Below are positions 21,431 to 34,000 of a stretch of 64,000 bases of DNA, in pieces (the first letter of the stretch is position 1; every line of letters begins with the position of its first letter). This DNA is from Lunularia cruciata (lineage: Eukaryota; Streptophyta; Marchantiopsida; Lunulariales; Lunulariaceae), in the NCBI GenBank assembly GCA_948567375.1, contig OX419759.1, forward strand, positions 46,590,593-46,654,592. The letters are read 5' to 3'. The notes under the pieces are model-generated. The model did not search any database. It was not told the DNA's origin and saw only the letters and a program-made list of their open reading frames with translations. Position numbers and translations under genes: made by a program.

Positions 21431-22672
21431 TCCTAACTATGTCTAGCTAGCTAATCTTTACTTGTATTTCTACAAATCTTCTTGTTATGTCCAAAGTTTT
21501 TGTATGTCTTCCAATGCTTGTGTTTATGTTGAGCTTCCACAATCTCAAAATCATATGGATCCCTAATGGTACTATTAGCTGCAACATCATTCCTACAACC
21601 GTGGATGCATCCACAAGAATGAAGTGATAAGGGATCATGGATAGATTGACTTAAAGAAGCCTATTATGAAAGCATTTCTACCTATTGATCCAATAGATGT
21701 TATGATGTGATGTCTATTCTTGATTTGATTTGTTTGATTTGATTCAACATATTGCCAAACATTATAAGGCTAGTGTCTTCAACCTCAATAATATTGATTG
21801 AAGTGTTCAAGAGAAAGACTGCAATTTTGATTCAACATATACTTCAAGATATGGAAATATTGCAACCCCATGGTTTTCTTGAATGCACTTGTACTTGGCA
21901 TAGAAGTATTGCCGAGATGCTTTGCTTTGTATTGAGTTGTTCTGCAATTTTGCACAAAGCATAGTGGGATTCCTTCTTATGAACTTTTGTCCATATGTAG
22001 TGGGAACGGAAGAGAAGTCTGTTTGTAGCATCATAAGCTAACAATTGGCATATATTTCTTTCTTGGTGAGATATACACAAAAAAGCTTCTCATATACATC
22101 CTTCAAGTCACCAAGACAAAAATTGGTCTAGCCTTTTAGGGAAGAAGGTTTCCCTTAGCATGAGATATAACCAAATTCCAAAAGTGCATGATCTCTTTTG
22201 ACTATAAGAGTGCAAAGCAAGTCTTGTGAGACATCCAAGTACAAATGAGGTGGTAAATTACTTGGTTAATACTTGCAAAATTGGTCCCATCCGTGATCAA
22301 AAGTGGGCAAATATATCATTAGGTGAAAATACAAGAGATTTCCATTGGATTTGGAAGGCTTCAAATTCTTCATTGATGTGAAAATATTTCTCCATATTGG
22401 CAAGGTTGTTCTTTTCAAATGTGTCATTGATAGAGTAATGCATATGAAAGGTGGAACACTCCTTCAATTGCATTCATTAAAGCAAGTTCATAGTCCATAA
22501 CCAGAATTTGAGGAAGATGAAACATGAGAAAAATTCTGCAAATACAAGCAAGGTCTATAGGTAATCTCTCTCTATTTTTTCATTCATGAAACAAAATGCA
22601 ATTGAGAATGACATATTTGTCAATATGACATCAACTACATGTAGAAGAAGTATTTTAAACCTACAAAATTGG
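21430..22672 (-). pseudogene. MULE (Mutator-like) transposase remnant
   Basis: On the minus strand from 22672: HVVDVILTNMSFSIAFCFMN, then VMDYELALMNAIEGVF, LLYQ-stop-HI and NNLANMEKYF. This is the central MULE/FAR1 core, in which DRELALMNAI and a WHI motif are usual. Far downstream, WKTYKNFGHNKKICRN (about 21509-21462) matches the C-terminal zinc knuckle of MULE transposases with cysteines mutated. Stops and frameshifts are abundant. The upstream end is cut by the LTR at 22673. Confidence 0.7.
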
Positions 22673-22776
22673 TGTAAAAGATCAAGACCAAGGAGAGAAA
22701 TAGGAGAATGGAAGATCACAATGGGACACTTGAGTGTGGGAAACTCCAAATGCCTAGCATGAGCTTTGGCTTTGGT

Positions 22777-22784
22777 ATATATAG
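22777..22784 (-). promoter_or_regulatory. TATA box of the isolated family A LTR
   Basis: TATATATA, at the place corresponding to TATAAATA in the first LTR copy, downstream of the heat-shock sites. Confidence 0.55.
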
Positions 22785-22815
22785 GGAGCATACAAGGCTC
22801 TTGAGAAGCTCTCAA

Positions 22816-23000
22816 GAAGCTTCCTTGAGCCACTTTCTTGGAGTGCAAGCCAAGTTAAGCGGGAAGCTTCCCTCTAAAAGCCCCCCACTTGGCATGCAAG
22901 CTAAGCTAGTTGGAATCTTCTAGAAACTACCCACTTGGTGCCCAAGCTAAGCTAGCCGGAAAGCTTCCCAAGAATCTTCCTAGATACTTCTAGAATATTC
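22816..23000 (-). promoter_or_regulatory. Heat-shock-element cluster, second LTR copy
   Basis: Perfect three-block sites lie at 22913-22925 (GAATCTTCTAGAA) and 22988-23000 (TTCTAGAATATTC). Two-block sites lie at 22816-22823, 22863-22870 and 22972-22979. Order and spacing follow the first LTR, while bases between blocks differ. Confidence 0.65.
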
Positions 23001-23071
23001 TAGGCAAATTTGGCCCATTTTCTCCTTTGTTAGCTTTGATTAACTTCATCGCTAAATTCAGTATTGTTACA

Positions 23072-26000
23072 TATTCCTAACTAACTTCATCGCTAAATTC
23101 CATATTGTTATAATCGTGATGAAACTCAATCAGAGGTTGTGTTTATACTAAAACTAAATAAAAGAGATTGATGAAAAGGAGCTCAATTTCCTTGACTCAA
23201 TGTTATGTACCTATAATATTTTGAGGATAGAGAAACACAATAGAGAAAACAAGAATTCCACACTCAAACTCCGATGCCCCAAAGGAGCACCTTCTCTTTA
23301 TTATATAGCCAAAGAGGATCTCCTCCAAGGAAGCTCCATAGGATGAGGTACATGGATAGGTGACCTATCAGCAAGCTCCACCCAACTGGCTTCTGCCCTA
23401 TTAGTAGAAGTGCTCTTTTGGTGATACCTCTATCTGATCTACTTTCTCCATCATGTGTGACATCTTTCCAAATGTCACCACCCCAAGTTTCACCTCTAGA
23501 TCATATGCCTAGCTATTGATTCTAAAGTTTCCAAGCATGTTTTGGTTTCTGGCCTATTAGTAGAAGTACTCTTTTGGTGATACTTGTGTGTGATTTACTT
23601 ATTCCATCATGTATAACATCCTTCTAGATGTTACCAAACCAAATTTCATCTCTAGATCCTATGCTAGCTATTGGTATTATAGTACACTACTTTAAATTGT
23701 TCAAGGTCGGAAGAATTACACTCTTAGAGAGTGCAGTCTCAAAAATACAATGGCACATGGAAATGTAGGCGCCAATACCAAAATGCCCATCATAAAATCA
23801 ATTGATCTTGAGCAATCTTTACTTCTGCATATTTTAGAAGTGAAGGTTCCATTCCAAAGATTATGTTCTCCGGCATAAAAGTTGTGGTAAAAGTTTTGTT
23901 TGGGTAAAAGTTGTTGACATGTATGTATAAATGAGTGAAGTGCAAGCAAGAACTGCCAAATCATTCTCAGTTATTAAACCAATCTCTCATAGCAACAAGG
24001 AAGATTAAAACTACCATGATGATTGAATCAGTGGTTGGACAACACCTTGTTTGAATCATCCTTGAAGTTCCAATCTGATCTTGAAGAAAATTAGCTTCTT
24101 GCATCAATTAAAAATGATAAATTAATTCTTTGATGCCAAAATCCTCTTGTTTCCTTTTCAATTTGTAGGTCACTTTTATCCAAAGGCAAGATTTCTGCAT
24201 TACTTTAAGCATTGTATCTTTGACTCTAATTGTATAGAACGTGAAGATAGAGATCCAAATTCACCTATCATGTAAAATTTTCTACTTACTCAAAGTCATT
24301 CAAAACTCAGAAAATTTTTGCTTGGACTTGACTTACCACAAGTGGACTAGTCTACAAGAAGATGAATCTTTCATAGTATAGTACAAGCTCTTATGGGCTC
24401 TTAACAAGACTATTACCAACTCTTGGGGTCAATTTCAGTGCTCTTTCTCCTAAAGTTATCTATTAATCTACTTTAATCCAAGATTTGGGCATTTTATACA
24501 AAAAGAAAATGTTCTCTCTTCTAAAGTAGTCTATTTATCTACTTAATCTATCTAGTTAGGCATTCTCTACCTAAAAAGAACACATACTATTGACACATAC
24601 ATTGCTACTGGGCATCTAGGACAATGACATGCATAAGCACAAAGCATGACTTAAATCATCTATGTTGTATTTTCATTTAAGGATTGCACAACTAAGAACT
24701 TTACTATTGTTGATAAAATTTGACGCCAAAGTAAACACTAGGTTTAGTTATCTAAATCTTGTACTTTTGGATGTCAACTAATTTCATGTTTTAGTACCTT
24801 AGTAAAAACCTATTTTAACAAACTTTCAGATTTCTATTTTATAAATAACATGTACTTTTTTGCAGAATCCATACATGTCTTGTTACGTTAAGTGCATACC
24901 ATAAGAGTACAAAGAGTGTCTCAATCTTGAAGTTGCAAGATTTGCACTTGAAGAATTATTAAGTTCCATATAAAGAACTATAATAAATCTTACTGGAAAA
25001 TATTTCTCCAATATTAAATTTTCTCAAACAATAGATATGTATGTTGTACAAGTTCTATGATCCTTACTAGTTATGAAGAAACATGTTTCATATTTTCTAT
25101 TGGAAACTCCTAAATATTATGCTGATGATGTGTAAGGTATTATAAATTAAGGACTCATGTATCCCGCTCCTTCATATTATGTACAAAATATATTTAATGT
25201 ATATGTTAGCGTACTCAAATGAGATCCTAATAGAATCTCAATACAGTGTAAATCCATATTCATCATATGTCATTTCGGATTAAGAATCCCTTCGTCAAAC
25301 TTCCATTCCTCAAATTCAAAATCACTTTAGATATAACATAATTTAATATTGAATAAAATGTCATTGTAAGTCTTTTACAATTTAAAATACTCTAAATCTT
25401 ATGGTGTATCTTTTCAAGGTGAATGAAGACTTCCGTTTACATGTATTTTGTGAATTATTAAATAAATTATCATGTTTTCCAAATAAGAGAAATATTGTTG
25501 TCATGATAAATTATCATCCTTGTGTATTGCATAGATGTACGCTCATAGTAGCAAAATGCAAATCTTGAAATTTTACTTATATTATACAACTATTTGTAGT
25601 AATTAAACTACTGATCTTAATCGTATGCATTTTCTGTAGAAAATAACTGTAATTATAGACTTAAGTACAGTAAAATTATTTATAATTCTTCTTTAATTTC
25701 AAAGAAATTTTTATTAAATTGCATTCTTGTTTAGGTTACATGTATGGTTCTTCTAATTTTCAAGAAATCTCCTACTGATTTTCACCCTTGTCCAAGTTAT
25801 ATTTCCATTACGATTTTGTGTATATTTATGTAACTTTATTATTGAAGGAAACTTCTCCATGAATAAACTACAAGGTTATACAACTTTAAGACAAATTTCT
25901 CTTAATACCATCCCAAACTAACCACATATTACTTCTAAACTCGAGTCTAACACCGACGAACCTGCAACAAAAGTATCTGCAAAAGAAGCTCAAACCACCA

Positions 26001-26460
26001 TTCCGATTGGATTTTGGGTTTACGTCCAAGAGAAGAAATAGAAAGAGAAAATCATCATTCGTAATTAACATAATATAATATGGATGTATAAGCCGGGAAT
26101 AATCATCAATTACTATATATTAACCATGCCGGTAAATGCTTGCAAAGGACTGGAAAAAGATCAACCAATCATTTCCGATTACCAACTGGTATAGATAACA
26201 ATCCCAATAAATGATCAGATTGGATTTGGAATTTAAGTCCAAGAGAAGAAAAAGAGAGACAAAGTCATTTATAATTAACATAGCATTCTATATTAATCAT
26301 AACATAATACAGATAACAATGCCAGTAAATGTTTTTAAGTGTCTGGAAAAGATTGTTTTCTACTAGTTTGGGAAAACACTCCACGAGAAAGAAATATCAT
26401 AGGAAATGTCTGTCCACAACCATCTATCCAGATTAAGTAAGAATCCATTTTCTGAAGAAT
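23072..26460. other. AT-rich spacer with two old tandem duplications
   Basis: No gene is recognised. A 156-bp-period duplication starts at 23397 and 23553 (CCTATTAGTAGAAGT in both). A second, spaced about 215 bp, starts near 26002 and 26217 (GTCCAAGAGAAGAAA in both, with a shared ATGCC(G/A)GTAAATG). Between them the sequence is plain AT-rich DNA. Confidence 0.6.
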
Positions 26461-26600
26461 AAATATAGAAACTCTCGGTGGCAATACTCGAACCCGAGAC
26501 TTCTAACTTCTTATACTGAATTCTTGCACGTCCCATCACCGAAGCACTTTAATGTTGGCCTGGGAATCCAAGATGCGAGCCTACACTACATTAGATGCTC
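26440..26600 (-). repeat. Possible tRNA-derived SINE fragment
   Basis: On the minus strand CTCGGGTTCGAGTATTGCC contains a near RNA polymerase III B box (GGTTCGA) at 26481-26494, inside a GC-richer island in AT-rich DNA. No convincing A box or target duplication was found. Confidence 0.25.
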
Positions 26601-27310
26601 TCCACACGCGCCGCTAGCCGTCCGATCTCATAAGCACAAAGCGTCGAATCCAATCCGCCAGTTTTGAGCTGTACGAAAACTATGCTGTTTCGTACAGTTC
26701 TGTAGTAAGGAGTGTAGAAAGTGTAGTAACCATGGACGTAGAAAGTGCAGTAGAATGTAGTACAATGTCGGTAGGACTCGAATTACAGATGGTTTTGTGA
26801 GTACAGATTTGATGGTACAGCTTTCATGTACACATCTACTTTATGCAGGTTTAGAATGTTTTTCACGAGTCTCAGCTTTTTAAGTGCTGTCCTCATCTTT
26901 GTTTGTCACATGTGCGGACAATCTGAGCGGCGGGGAGCGGTGATTTTGAGCTTCTTTTGCAGATAAATTCTTGCAGATTCATCGGTGTTGACAGTATTTG
27001 GACCCGAGTCTTTGAGCAATCTGTTGTCGGTTTTGGTTCAGCTGATTCGTTGGTGCTTTACTCCTGTTATCGTTGGTGATGAATGTGGAGCTGGAATTGA
27101 AGTTCGGGACGGTCAATTGCAGAGAATTGGAGTTTCCTCGATAAATTTGGGTCCAGCTGGTTTTTGATGCGGGGATCTCTTTTCGGTGGTGGAGTTCGAG
27201 GAGGTCAACGGCGTAAAGTCGTGTCTTCCTGGTGCATAGAATTGGAGACTCTAACAATTAGGTTCCTGAGTGCTTTCTGAGTCTAGGAGCAGCTGCAGCG
27301 AGAGTGGGTG

Positions 27311-28827
27311 ATGACAATAGCGGCAAATCTCGGACAGATTTCAGTGGAAAGCAGCATGCTTGGGATGCGGGGCTCGCTGGTCCCTGATATTCCCCGCAAG
27401 TTGTCCACACAGGGCATAGATGGAGTGGCTAGCCACACTCCAATTTCCTTCACCTTCCTGGAAGAGAACCCCAAGTTTGGAGTCAGCCACATCTACTCCC
27501 AGGTACTCGAGGTTTACTTGACGAGAAATTTGCATGTACTAGATAACGTCGATCCGTGTAAGGGGAAGAGTTTGAAAGTCGTACTGCTGAGGAGAGAGAC
27601 TTTGAGGCATGGATGACACTTCTGTGTTGAATGGCATGAAATGATAGATGTTTCGCCCAGGATACATAGAGTCAATTGAGCTAGAATGTTAAGGTTGCAA
27701 ATGTGGATTGTTGACAGAGGACGAGTGAGAACACGAAGGAGCCTAAGGTTTTCAGCAGCCAATCGCAGGTGCTTAACAAAAGCGCTGAGATTGCATCTGC
27801 TGGTATGTGCGCAAGATCATGGTACCAGCTACATTCGAATTTAGTATCTCGTTTAGTTGCCCCCAGTATGTCCTTCCAAAACTGAAATTTGGTCGCAGAA
27901 GTTGTCATATATGCTCTAAAACTTGCCTTCTGAAGCATAAGCAGGAGAGTTGTGACGTCTCTCACATTTATGATTGCTGGGAGAGTACGGATTGAAGTCA
28001 CGCATAACAGCTTCTTTCCCTTGAATCTTCAGGAAAGTGTTCCCTGATACGGACTGACGATGGGGTAGCTGAGTTTAGAGGACCTTCTGTTCACGGGCTT
28101 GTGCGATTTGCCCAAGTGAACGAGCATGAATTGCAAATTGAGGCCACATTTGATGGTCTGACCCCGGGACCACATAGTTGGTCAGTGAACGAGTATGGAG
28201 ATGTGCGGGAGGGCGCAGCCAGCACTGGTCTTCCTTACTCCCCATCGTCCATCCATTCACTCGCACCTGCTGTAAGTTCTTGGAGCAGTTTCTCCATTGC
28301 CATTTCCTACTGATGTATTTTGAGAGAGGAATTGTGTGCTCTTATCATTCGCCATACAGTCTTTGTGTGTAATTTGTATACACACTTTGTGGAATGAGGG
28401 AGTTTGAGAGCACAATGCACTTTGTCCATCGGAATAACAGAGCATTAATCTATTGGACACAAGTGTTCCTTCTTTTGACCCACTACTTTTCTATTCAGTT
28501 GGACTCTTGCCAGTTTGAGCTCGCAAATTTGTTTCAGGTACTAACTGTTTCCGATACCAGGTTGAGGAGGAGGCTGCAGGGATGCTCGGAACTTTGATGG
28601 CGGACAGCTCTGGGCACGCCGAGTACAATAGTAGAAGTGATCAATTGGCTGTTTGGGATATCATAGGGCGCTCAGTTGTTTTGTACCAGTCTTGCCAGCG
28701 AGAGATACAGAACGCAGCAGATGCTATCGGATGTGCCGTCATTGCAAGAAGCTCGGTGCCCGGTACTGGGGGTGCGAGACAGTTATGCAACTGTGATGGT
28801 ACTCTTATTTGGCAGTCAAGAAGTTAG
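27311..28827 (+). CDS. CCS: Copper chaperone for superoxide dismutase (CCS-like), 4 exons
   Basis: Proposed exons are 27311-27502, 27718-27802, 28033-28271 and 28561-28827; phases join and give 260 codons. Exons 3-4 are clear. The SOD-like domain reads VAEFRGPSVHGLVRFAQV, HSWSVNEYGDVREGAASTG, GMLGTLMADSSGHAEY and WDIIGRSVVLY, then CAVIARSS. The C-terminal copper-transfer motif is LCNCDGTLIW, a CxC as in plant CCS. Exon 2 (VFSSQSQVLNKSAEIASAG) fits the end of the heavy-metal (HMA) domain. Exon 1 is weak: it may encode a transit peptide and part of HMA, but the usual MxCxxC copper site is absent. CCS loads copper into Cu/Zn-SOD in cytosol and plastid. It converges with TRAPPC8. Confidence 0.8.
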
Positions 28828-31069
28828 TTTATATGGTCACTTTTGTATATATAAATATGGAACCTTTCTTATTATCAAGACAGATTCTTCATCATCCCCA
28901 CATTGCATTCAGTAATTTTCAAGTTTTCAGCGTATGGAGCCGAAAGGTCAACTCAGACAGATCTTCGCAATCACCTCAAAACTGATCAATTTATAGCAGA
29001 AAAGGCGCGAAATATAGGGCAGAACAAATTGACAGGCACAGCAATGTCCCAAATCGAGATGGAAAAATATTGTTTTGATGCAGGAATAGATTTTGTGAAT
29101 TTATCTAACTTCATACAACTATCGCGTGAAACGTGTCATCTTGATTCTGGCTACAGATGAATCGATTGTGTGGATTGCTCTTTGATTCGAGGCTACTCAT
29201 GAATTCCTACATGGCACCATTATCTGTAGTACTAGAGAATGGAGCAAATGATCACATATGTGAGTGTCGAATCGTTAGTCGGCCTGTTGGTAGTTAGCTT
29301 CAGCAAAAAGTAAACACCGAGGCCAACTTATCAGATGGTATTCTAGACCCCGATCAAATGATCAGTGCCTTGACAGCTTCATCCCTTCCAGCGTTTATCA
29401 TTAAGAGGGCTTTGCAGGTTGGACGTTTTGGTGCTTTCTTGAGAAGTTCAGTATTTAGAGTTTCAAGTTTAAGTCGGAAACATCCGGTTTCTCCGTTGAA
29501 CATTTTCCGAATTAAAAACACTGCAGTTGGGTCTACCATCTCTTGAGGTACGTTACACACATTGAGAGTTATCAGCAGTTCCTACATTTCGTGACGGATA
29601 AGACTTTCTCTCGCGCCTGCTGAATTTCTTCGCCTGCACCTCCCTATCCTCCTGCTCATGGTTTAAACATGGATACATACATATGGTAAACCAAGCTTTT
29701 AATCTACTCCAAGCAAGGAAATTTGCATTCTCCAGCCTGTCTTATTCTTGGATACACTACATATTACAACGGGTACTGTTGATGGTAGGCTAAGAGACTC
29801 TTTTCTTTTGGCTGAAAACAGACTTTGCTGAAAGACAAGTGAGTTAACATGGAAGCTCTCAAAGACACCAACGTTGTTTGATAATCTGCATATAATGTGA
29901 TAAGTAAAAGTTGATTACTCGTTTCAGGATCCATGATTGGTACATAGGCCAATCAACCATTAAGGGATGTCATGCTGCTGCTTACACCAAACAGTCATGG
30001 TTCTCAAGATGTATTGGGTAATGGAATAGAGAATTCGTTACTCATAACCTGGTTCCGTACCCGCCTCTAGAAGCATGACCAGACGTAACTATGCCACTGC
30101 AAGCTTGGTTTACACGATGTATCCGTGTAACGAAGCCTTCATATCCTGTTGCATCTCAGTATATCCAGCGGCATCCCGCCGTTCGATCACGCCGTTTTAG
30201 TTCTACTGTCCCTTGGTCAGATAAATGCTAAATAACTTTCCGAGATCATGTTTGGACGACTTGGTACCCTTACTTCCAGCAGAAGATTCTACGAGTTAGC
30301 GGTAAACTTCATGCAGAGATAAACACAAAGTAAAACAATTTCAAGGAGTTCTTAAATCATGTTTCATCCCCTCATTTCAATTAAGTACTGACACTAATCA
30401 TACTCAGTGGACAGCTTCACTAGGTACGACAGATACGTGCATTTTAACTCGGAAGAAGCCTCTTTTGAACGTATGGTTGACTTCACACCTCGAAAAGAGG
30501 GGAAAGTTAAATCTCCAATCGACTTAAGGGGGATGGTGCGGTATAAATTAAAACGATAGAGATGCTTGCCATAGGCGATCACTGATGAGCTAACTAAGGT
30601 TTGTGCAAGTTACGTGGAGAAGCTGCATAAAGTACATTCACTAGAAGACCAAAGCTTGATAGACTAACCTCAAAACATTTCAAAACCCCGGAAAGCTCAT
30701 AGTAGAAAGGGGGAGAACCATTGATAAAAGATCAATCATACCAGATAGAGGAGAACGAGGGCTCCACAGTTGTCAACCTTTTCTGTACACTGTCAGAAGG
30801 AGAGTGGTGTCTGCATCCCAAACTTGAAGGGGACTTCGCCAAATCAGACACATCTCGTGCATCCGGAGAAGATGAGTTGCCATGAACCAAGGGGTTCTCA
30901 TAGTGGGGGCTCTGTGGACGCATACAAAATGGTGGATACTAGCTGATAAAGAGCCTTATTGTTGTATTTCGAAGAAAAGAATGATCTCACTGCACCAGGT
31001 CAGGAGAAGTGATCTTAACAGGCCAAATTCTATGGCGTAAAACTGGACCCACCTATTCTAATGGGTTAA
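28828..31069. other. Spacer between the convergent CCS and TRAPPC8 genes
   Basis: It should hold both 3' untranslated regions. A 68-codon minus-strand frame at 29354-29560 has a plausible composition but no homology I recognise. I see no repeats or RNA genes. Confidence 0.5.
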
Positions 31070-34000
31070 TTACAATGTCCCCTGAAGGACAGTCATAAGA
31101 AGTGGATGACCGGACCCAGTACCCGTTCTAGAGCTCGTTTTGGGTCCATTTATAGGGCCGCTAACCCCACCAAACTTTTCCGAAGCTGGAGTAAATCCAC
31201 TGGCGTAAGTTATTTCTGTGTTCTTGCTCAGCTTCTCGGGGCCAAACACCAGCTGCTTAGCACCGGGCTCAATATCCCTCTCGTCAACCTTTTCCACGGC
31301 TGACCAAGATATTTGGTATCTCGAGAGATCATAGATCCCAGGTGCAAAGAATGCAACACACAAAGGAACCTTGATTGATGCTCCAGCCATCAGCAACGGG
31401 ATTTTTGTTGACCTCAAATTACACCACATATAGGGTCCACAACAAGACATCCCACTTACATACTCCTTGTCAGAGGCGGCCCCTGCGCTTCCAGGCTCCG
31501 CTGCAGCCCCTTCTCCAGCTGCAGAGGCTGGAGCGAGAGGAAACCAACCGACACGTTTCTCATGATTTGGGACGGAGGTAGCCAAAGGCATCGACTTCAC
31601 GTCGAAGGTTTCCACCTTGACAGATGCATCGAAATTTGAACAGTTGCTGATAGTCAATACAACAGGAACCTCACAGAACGGATCCTGGGCGAAATTATGC
31701 TCCACATTCCGGGGTCCCTCTAGAATCCAGACCAACGGTGTGGGACCCTGCACACTGCAGACAGACAACACGAGGTTAAAACCGATTCCTGCATTCCTAG
31801 CATCAGCAGATCATGTAGCCGGATGAACGTAATTTCATGGGTGACATATATGAACTAGCCTACTTCGTTAATCGAAGTAAGTCAACTGCATTGAGAGGTC
31901 CAGTGTAGTCAGTCTGAAGGTTTTGCTAAGGTGAAATGAAATAAATTTCCTCTCCGTAATATGAGAATACACAGCAGCAAACTCGAGCTACTCTTGGCCA
32001 TATCATCCAGTACGGAAAAGATAATCATAATCTGGGAAAGAAATTGAATCTAGGAGTAGATTCTGAAAGTATCTACATAATATTCCTTGAATAAGCAGGT
32101 AATATGGAAGGTGAGGATAGGAAAGATAATAGGACAGAAAGATTACCTGCAATCGCAAATATTATGAGCAATAACTTTGAGACTGTCTTGAACTATAGCA
32201 GCTCGCTTCTCTGTACTAATGGCATCTTGCTGCTCGGAGATCAACATCACGTCAACTCCACCATCACTCGACATCTCACCAGTAGACTTGCTCTCATTTT
32301 TGACTCGCCTGTCTACCCTCGCCGTACTTCCTCTCTGCAACGTTAGCACAAACCTCATTAAGAAGCAACTTCAACGTATGTGCACATTCTAGTAAAGGAT
32401 CTGGGACAGGACCTATTCAGCAGCAATATAAAAACCATTTGTTTGATCACAGCATTTATTGGTGAAACATGGAAAAATCTCGCTTTCATATTTTCTGTTG
32501 ATAGTCCCTATCGGGGAGAAATTCAATCTGAAATTTGAGGAATGGCATATTGCACTCATAATCTCGAAGATCAATGGCCCTTGAAGAGTAGGCAGATACT
32601 ACATTAAGTGGTATTCATATATTTGCTGCATAAGATTCACAGGTAATGACAGCTTCGGCAGTACCAAGAGGGATAATGACTATGAGGACATTAGAAGGTC
32701 TGAGTGAAATACACAAACCTGTTGTTGAGAAGCTGAAGACGAAACAGCCTTTGGCAGATGCAATTTCTCACGTAGCAAGAACTTTAGAAGAGGCCCACTT
32801 CCAATGTCAATAAGCGGCTCTGTGCTACTGGGTGGACCCAGCTTGATATTACTTGTCAATCCTTCAACTCTCATCAATGCCGGTGAACCGATCTTCTGTA
32901 GCCGAAGGTACAATCAGATTCTTGATTAGCTAATGGCGAAATCATAAAATAGTGGCTAAATAGCTCGACAACTTCTGAATTATTGCTAAGTTCGAAAGAC
33001 TATCCTCCACAAGCTACATTTGAAAGCCCATTCCAAGTCAAAGTTTAGGACGATTCCCTCCACCTGTAACTTCTGCATGTACATACCTAAAGCTCACGAT
33101 TACATTATATAAACGCAACCCGATAGGATCTCCTCTAGGCAACAGGATAGATTCCATTGTCTTGTACAGTTGCTCCAACTAGTACATAAGGCAGAAGACT
33201 GCAACACTCACCAGTAACTTGAAAAACAATGACAGATTTTGGCCTGCTGGTAAAAGCTGTGAAGGGCAGACAGATGCCGAAAGATATGCAGCTCTAACAT
33301 CGACACTTTCAGCTCCTTCGCTTTCTTCAACCTTCTCCACAATCGGAGGAGGCAGAGACGCAAGAGACCACTGATTTCCAGCACAAGACACTTGTCGAAG
33401 CCAAAAGCTTTCAGAAGAATGCTCGTTTTCAATATCTAGACGAAGCAAGAACTGTTGAAGGTGCAGTGGAGATGGTGAGATCTGTACTCCAACTCGTAGT
33501 GAAGGAAGTACCTGAAACAACGGGTTGATCAGAGTTTAGAGACAATCCTCATTACTCAGCAACTTCACTCCTGAACTTCAGCGCCGAAGAACCATTATTG
33601 CTAATGTGTGTACAAACTTTTGACACTTCAAGCTGGCTTTCTATACTATCTACCACCGATAGAGTGAGCAGATAAAAGTCAGGCCCTTACTTGGAGAGGA
33701 TGAGTTATACGGACGGTTCGGTAACGAAGACCTGCTATTGATTTGTCTGGTTCGTAGTAGATGACGGTGTTCAGAGAAATGGATCCTGCTTCTCGGGCAT
33801 GGAGCCACAGCGGCCATAACAAAGTGGAGCCTCCTTCTAGAACTGTTTCCTGAGCTCAATAAGTGCAAAGTCAGCAAGAAACAAAGAAGCGATTTTCAAA
33901 TCCCAAATTAAAGACATCCCGAGTTCAAAATAATTCGATACCCCAAGATGCAAAAAAGAAGCAGGAGACAAAAGAAAGAATAATAAAAAAAATTAAACTG

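Larger units (their letters stand above)
22673..23071 (-). repeat. Isolated LTR of family A
   Basis: It aligns along its length with 3967-4379, same orientation. On the minus strand it starts TGTAACAATA. No primer binding site lies at its left and no clear target duplication flanks it. Its last 33 bp are partly repeated at 23078-23113. It abuts the MULE core and may have been inserted into it. Confidence 0.75.

Noticed and set aside
27311-27620. Reading VDPCKGKSLKVVLLRRETLR (about 27550-27610) as the first half of the CCS HMA domain.
   Set aside because: Only a loose resemblance; it lacks CxxC, and no splice sites connect it in phase with the later exons.
29354-29560. A 68-codon minus-strand frame as a further gene.
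   Set aside because: Plausible composition but no homology, no splice partners and a position in the shared 3' region of two convergent genes.
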